Source of the DNA: Sipunculus nudus
Taxonomy: Eukaryota; Annelida; Sipuncula; Golfingiida; Sipunculidae
Reading direction: 5' to 3'
Length of the DNA stretch: 64,000 bases
NCBI GenBank assembly: GCA_026874595.1
Contig: CM049314.1
Span: forward strand, 61,113,300 to 61,177,299
In this document: one piece after another, positions 58,856 to 64,000 of the stretch
Layout: every line of letters starts with the position of its first letter
How positions within the stretch are numbered: the first letter of the stretch is position 1
The notes under the pieces: model-generated
Told to the model about the DNA's origin: nothing
The model's input: only the letters and a program-made list of their open reading frames with translations
Databases searched by the model: none
Translations under genes and position numbers: made by a program

Positions 58856-59215
58856 GCTTCTGTGGCTTAGGGGTAGAATGCAGGCTAAAAGCCAGCTAGG
58901 AGACTATGAGTTCGCATCTTAGCTGAGGCGGTGAGATTTTTTACAGTGGGCACCCACACAGGGTGAGCGCTCTGCAGATTTAATTAGAAGGCGATGCCCA
59001 CTGGCTGAGTTTCACTCCCAAAGAGTGCGCCTTACAGGGGTTCCTTGGTTGTATGACCCTTCAATTAGAACAATTACATTCCCAGGACCCGCAGAAGCAG
59101 TATAGCCACTGGGCCTAGCTAACACCGGCATATAAAATGAGAGGAAGCGTTTGGTACTGACCTGTCATGGAGGGACAGTATGCCACAGAATGTAAATTTA
59201 AAAAAATATTTTAAA
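58856..59215 (+). mobile_element. tRNA-derived SINE, copy 3
   Basis: Head GGCTTCTGTGGCTTAGGGG, diverged B box (gttcgcatctt), body 'agctgaggcggtgagatttt', 'gagcgctctgcag', 'gagtttcactcccaaagagt', 'ggttccttggtt', tail 'aacaccggcatataaaatga' then A-rich. Same order as copies 1 and 2 but opposite strand. Confidence 0.85.
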
Positions 59216-60635
59216 AGTTTACCTCTTTTAATATTTTCATAAATCAATTTGAAAATACTGGTGTTCTATTTGAGAAGGAAACAGACAAGGGAGACATTTA
59301 TAGTATAATCTTGATATATTTATCTTTGCAGTAGTATACAGAGTCAGTGTTACAAATTAGTGCCTGCAGATACCCTGAGCAGAAAACCCTCATAACCTTA
59401 ACAGTTCAGAGTATTAAGGTCTTTAGATATGATCAGGCCAACATATATGTAAGCATGGGCCACACTTACATTTTGTAATGCAAATACATCATTATCCCAC
59501 TTATCAGTCATGGAATCAACATTGTTTCATTCATGTCCAACATAAAATAAGTTTAATTGATGTCACATGATCAGTCGTATGATGTTTTCAGTATGCAAGT
59601 GCTCTCTGCATGACAACTAGGTCTTTCATCATATACTTTTATTGATTTGTGGAGTTAAAAAAAAGGGCTTTTGGTTATATAATAACTATTGGAACCACAG
59701 AAGTATCATATTTGTTAACACAGTACAGTGATTTATGGTAACATCTAGGAAAATGTCAAGTACAGCTTTTACTGGGAATATGTAGCAGTAATCTTTTGTC
59801 AACATTTTAGAAGCTACTTGTGAAATCTATTAGTAAAATTATATATAGATGCAAAGGCATTAATATTTATACTTGTTTGACTAAGAGAAAAAAAGCCACA
59901 TGATATAAGCTTCAAGAGATTGGGAAGTTTCGTTTACGGTATGAAGTTTCTTTTTTGTTAGTCCGTGACACTTGGGTAATGTGACAGGGGCAAATATAAA
60001 GTAATTGGGGAAAAATAATTTTTTCCCCCAGTTTTCTATGAGGAGCATTTTATAGAGCTTTGTCCAAAGTGTATTTACCAAAGACTTCTCCTTGCTCTCA
60101 GTCTGTCTACCTGATGCATTTTCCAAAACTTCTTGTTTCTGTGTCCAATATTACTTAAACCCAAGACCCTGTCTTAACAATTCTTCTTGCCAATATTTTT
60201 TTGTCCCATGCTTGGGGACTTTGATTTGGGTTTGTCTGTCTGTCCCTCTGTCTTTCTGTCTGTAAGGTTTTCATTTCCATGCAATGATTTTCCTAAATAT
60301 AATAGATTTCATTCAAATTTTGGTCTGTGCATGTGATTGGTCTCATGCATACCTTGGTTGGGATTGGTTTTGGAGTGTCTGTCCAAAAATTTAATATCAC
60401 CAGCTCCAAATAAATAAAAAAATACCCTTTGTTACCAATTCACAACAAATATGATATGTGGAGACATCTTCAGGGGACAATGAAAACTAAACAAACACAG
60501 GCACAATGACATGTGGAGACATCTTCAGGGGGAAATAAAAACTAAAACATATTGAGAAAGCAAGCATGAAAATTACAGGAAGCTAAAATAACAAGAGGCC
60601 AGGCAGGGAGACATAAATTCCACAAATTTGCTTGT

Positions 60636-61160
60636 TCTTCTTTTCTTTTTTCCCTTTTTCAGCCGGTTAAGGTCCGCTTGTTCTGGGACCATATTTTCTA
60701 AATTTTCTCCTGCTCATTCTCTTTCTTGCTTTTACCACAAATCTCTGCAAAACAGTCTTTGTCTCAGTCGTCATATCTCTCTTTCAGACTCTTTCCTTTT
60801 CTTTGTCTCTCTCAGTCTTTCTTTTCTATTTACCTTTACTATTTATTTCTTTCCTTTTTTAATGTGCTGCAATTTTTTAAGACTCCCCCTCTGTAAAAAC
60901 TCACTATATAACTCTTTCTTTTGTTTTCCCCTTAGTAATTTTCCCTGTACTATGTGGTCTCCCTTTTTCTATCATAATTGTCTCTCTTTAAGGTATTTTT
61001 ATTTTTTGCAATTTGGTCTTCTCATGGTAGTGGTAATGTTTCCTACAATTTTTTAAAATTTTTTCTCTGTTCCTCTGTCTGTCTGTTTCTTCTGTCATGC
61101 TGCTACCATTTTAATTTCCAAAGATTCTCCCTCTCTCTTTCTCAGTTTCATTTTCCATTG
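60636..61160 (+). repeat. Pyrimidine-rich tract, about 500 bp
   Basis: The + strand is strongly enriched for T and C (runs such as ttcttcttttctttttt and ctctgtctgtctgtttc) with few purine runs. No unit repeat. Confidence 0.8.
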
Positions 61161-62704
61161 TCAAATGAAAGTTTCAAAACTCAAAGAATCAGTTAATCAA
61201 CAAATTATCAATTAATTCATCATTATATCAAATCAAAGATTTGTTTCAAATAACTACATCTGTTAAATGTTAAATTAAAAAAAGACTTATCTTTTATACC
61301 TGCATCTTTTAAATGTTTGATTTGGAAAAATTTCTTTATAGTTTTTCCATATTGCCTCATTTGACTCCTGGATCACAAAAAGTGACTATAAATTTAACTC
61401 TTATAAACAGACAAGTTGTTTCATTTAAATTGAGAATAATTTTCATTTATTTATCATTTACTACAGTCAGATAATTACTTTAGTTGATTTTACGTTGATT
61501 TTTAGTAATATCAAATTACCTTCCCTTTAAATAAGAAAATGTTTTCAAGTGTACACATGGCCATCTTCTTCTTTGAAATTAATAAAACAATTAGTTGTTA
61601 AAAAATTACTTTCCTTAAACTCTCAAAAAAAAAAGAGTGAAGGATTCCCTTTCCTGTAAAAGGGATTTAATAACAAAAGATGGCCAGTCAATCCAGGGGA
61701 AGAAAGAAAGTCAGGATTTATTTGTTTGGATGGCAAAGACAGTACTTGTTTCAGTAAAAACAACAGGTCTTTTTGACTTGACAAAGAATTACAAAAGGCC
61801 AGTTTAAAGAAATCAAGTAACAAATACTTCTTATCCCTATTGAATTTAAAGAAAATAACAACAAATGGTTTATTGTCCCTTAAAGTTGTGGACCTGGCTC
61901 CAAGTACAGGTGTGGGTGTGGCATCACAGACAGACAAATATAGAATCACAATCTTTGGTGTCTTCAGCACAACAAACACAAGTAGAACCAAGCTATGAGT
62001 ACAGTTGCCTCCACCCAGATACCACAATACCCGATTTCCCAAGATCCAATCAAGCGTGATGCAACTGGCCTAAAGAAAATGACCAGGTGTGTGCGTGTGT
62101 ACTAACAAGGGTTCCCATGTAGCACTGGCACCTATCACTAAGGTCACATGCAAATAGTGCTCAACCTACTAGAGAATATGGAATGCACCGATTCAGTCAC
62201 GCTCGAGTGAATATCAGGTTCAGCAAGGAGAGAACTTACACATTCGGCACAGACCAGTTTTTGACAGGAGGTTCCTGCCTACAGTGATATAGTTCCGGAT
62301 ATGTGCTGGTTGTCATTAAGGCCCAGAGGTCACACGTCCCACAATTCATTGCATTTACAGCCCCCACAACAAACATGGATGGCATTGAAGTTTGAGGAAC
62401 TGGAACTCAACTTCGAAAGTGTATAATTATACCGGGTGGAACATTGGATACATCAGTGGTGTAGTGTATTTGTTCAGTGGGGGCTGCTTCATTGTGGATT
62501 ATTCTTGCAAACCTTAACCCAAGTTCGTGTTCACCAAGGGTGTGTCTGGCTTGAACAGAACTCCCACCTGTGTTTTATAGGTTTATTTTTTTATTTACAA
62601 AGTATTTATTCAGCCAGTAAACTGCCAGCAGTATGTCACTGACCTGGCAGACAGCACATAGGCACGGTGCTTCATCACTTGCTCAACAGTTCCCTTCCTT
62701 CCAG

Positions 62705-62831
62705 ATTCACACGGGGGATGCAGGAGGGAACGTAAAAGTCGAAGCTCGTGCCCCCAGCGGGAAAGTTGTGGATTTAGCAGTAGCTGATTCAACTGGAGTC
62801 TACACGGCAAACTTCACCCCCACAGAAGTTG
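62705..62831 (+). CDS. Filamin-type actin crosslinker, coding exon 9: second Ig-filamin repeat, middle
   Basis: Residues 462-503 and one base. IHTGDAGGNVKVEARAPSGK, then VVDLAVADSTGVYTANFTPT and EVG. DAGGG.v.V...P.G, then Y...FTP.E.G, is the core of an Ig-filamin repeat. Acceptor ccttccag at 62704, donor GTAAGT at 62832, phase 1 out. The next exon lies beyond the window, so the rod part of the protein is not seen. Confidence 0.92.
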
Positions 62832-63466
62832 GTAAGTAACCATAGTAACAAAACACTCTAAAAAATGTCAAAATTCTCAATATGTTTGCTTAATATGACT
62901 TATTTGCTATGCTGTTGCACAGTAAAGATATTTTAATTGTTTTCAAATTGCAGTTGTTGTTAAGGAAAAACTTAATGAGAATTTAATTTTTTTAAATATT
63001 AAATAAGAAAAATCATATTTATAAGTATACTTATGGTAATTTAATGGTCTGTGTTTCATTGCCTGATTTACTCTTTTATTTGCTCTTATATGTATTACTA
63101 TCAGTACCCAAATATATAGTTAGTTGTCAGCAGTCCTGACAAGCATGCAACAGGTACAGTGTCAGTACGTTTTATCTTAGCCAGTGATTGTATATTGCAC
63201 TATTGTCAACATCTTCAACCATGACTGGGTTACCTGTCCAGTTGACTCTTTATTGATTGAAATTTAATATTAAAAGCTGTTTGAAGGAAAAATATTTGAC
63301 AGGAAGAAAATGTGGGTATCTTGACAAAAGACTATTAATTTCTGAACCATTAAGTAACATATATGGAATACAATTAAAAAAAAAGAATTGTTTTCAGATT
63401 TGTACTTCATATGCCAATCAGTAAAAGAAAATAGTTACCATAACATTTAAAGAACACCTCACTGTG
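62832..63466. other. Filamin-type gene intron 9, first part
   Basis: AT-rich, nothing recognised before the 53-bp array. Confidence 0.7.
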
Positions 63467-63937
63467 AAGACTTATCTGTAAAAATCTTTAGTTAGACAAC
63501 ATAGCTTGAACTTGTCGTGAAAACTTATCTGCGAAAATCTTTTGTTAGACAACATAGCTTGAACTTGTCGTGAAAACTTATCTGTAAAAATCTTTAGTTA
63601 GACAACATAGCTTGAACTTGTCGTGAAAACTTATCTGCGAAAATCTTTTGTTAGACAACATAGCTTGAACTTGTCATGAAAACTTATCTCCGAAAATCTT
63701 TAGTTAGACAACATTGCTTGAACTTGTCGTGAAGACTTATCTGCGAAAATCTTTAGTTAGACAACTTAGCTTGAACTTGTTATGAAGACTTATCTGCCAA
63801 AATTTTTAGTTAGACAACATAGCTTGAACTTGTTATGAAGACATCTGCGAAAATCTTTAGTTAGACAACATAGCTTGAACTTGTTATGAAGACATCTGCG
63901 AAAATCTTTAGTTAGACAACTTAGCTTGAACTGGTCT
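63467..63937 (+). repeat. 53-bp tandem repeat, 9 units, partly dimeric
   Basis: The unit begins GAA(A/G)ACTTATCTG and includes AGTTAGACAACATAGCTTGA. Units 1 and 3 share 'tgtaaaaatctttag' and units 2 and 4 share 'tgcgaaaatcttttg', so a 106-bp dimer was copied. The last two units have a short deletion (gaagacatctg). Seven units carry CTTATCT, the reverse complement of an AGATAAG GATA-type site. Confidence 0.92.
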
Positions 63938-64000
63938 CAGGACAGTTCTTTTTCACTGAAGAAAAGAATATCATTGAACAATACTCATCACTCAGCTGTA

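Larger units (their letters stand above)
57144..62704. other. Filamin-type gene intron 8
   Basis: A 5.6-kb intron. It contains a SINE (58856-59215), a directly repeated segment around 'tgtggagacatcttcaggg' (60448-60600) and a long pyrimidine-rich tract (60636-61160). The open frames at 60628 and 61623 lie in low-complexity sequence and show no domains. 61.2-62.7 kb has nothing recognisable. Confidence 0.75.

Noticed and set aside
60628-61056. 142-codon frame rich in Phe, Leu and Ser (membrane protein?)
   Set aside because: The hydrophobicity comes from the T/C-rich tract; there is no homologous pattern and the region is intronic.
61623-62042. 139-codon minus-strand frame
   Set aside because: No motif, spans low-complexity sequence, and the flanks show no exon signals.
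63467-63937. CRISPR-like direct repeats
   Set aside because: The whole 53-bp unit repeats, leaving no unique spacer.

Overview
This is a eukaryotic, intron-rich, AT-rich nuclear window, most likely from a lophotrochozoan and probably a mollusc (possibly a bivalve). The signs are short exons in long introns with GT-AG borders, a filamin with three calponin-homology (CH) domains of the type known from Drosophila jitterbug, a tRNA-headed SINE, a decayed Jockey/CR1-like LINE, and dense short non-autonomous repeats with AGGTCA-rich core units. The species assignment is inference; nothing here names it.

Left part (1-17 kb): the last four coding exons (3599-3722, 11068-11131, 11330-11451, 12199-12830) of an arylacetamide-deacetylase / hormone-sensitive-lipase family gene on the + strand. 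The N-terminal membrane-anchor part lies outside or was not found. The oxyanion-hole HGGG, the acid Asp and the His are present, but the nucleophile position of the GDSxGG motif reads Gly, so the product may be inactive or this may be a variant allele. The introns and flanks hold AGGTCA-rich core repeats, other degenerate tandem repeats, a 28-bp minisatellite, two tRNA-Thr-like relics and a foldback element.

Middle (17-36 kb): one intact 244-codon single-exon ORF on the - strand (17136-17870), of unknown function, with a basic nuclear-localisation-like patch and a charged C-terminal helix. Then come SINE copies, a 275-bp tandem repeat block, trinucleotide arrays, hAT-like MITEs and a GC-richer block (about 22.3-23.4 kb) with a perfect CArG box and a strong splice donor. 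I propose that block as the promoter and non-coding first exon of the gene to its right.

Right part (36-64 kb): the 5' half of a filamin-type actin crosslinker on the + strand, nine coding exons (36093-62831). It encodes CH1, CH2, a third CH domain, one Ig-filamin repeat and the start of the next, and it runs off the window. Its introns carry a 2.36-kb minisatellite, a GC-rich TIR element, a 5'-truncated LINE, a TIR MITE, SINEs and a 53-bp array. Three splice sites of this one gene (acceptor of exon 2, donor of exon 5, donor of exon 7) are embedded in local tandem duplications that copy the splice signal. A fourth (acceptor of exon 4) sits 13 bp from the palindromic terminus of a dispersed repeat. 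That pattern is the most unusual thing in the window. I found no prokaryotic, viral or CRISPR-type system.
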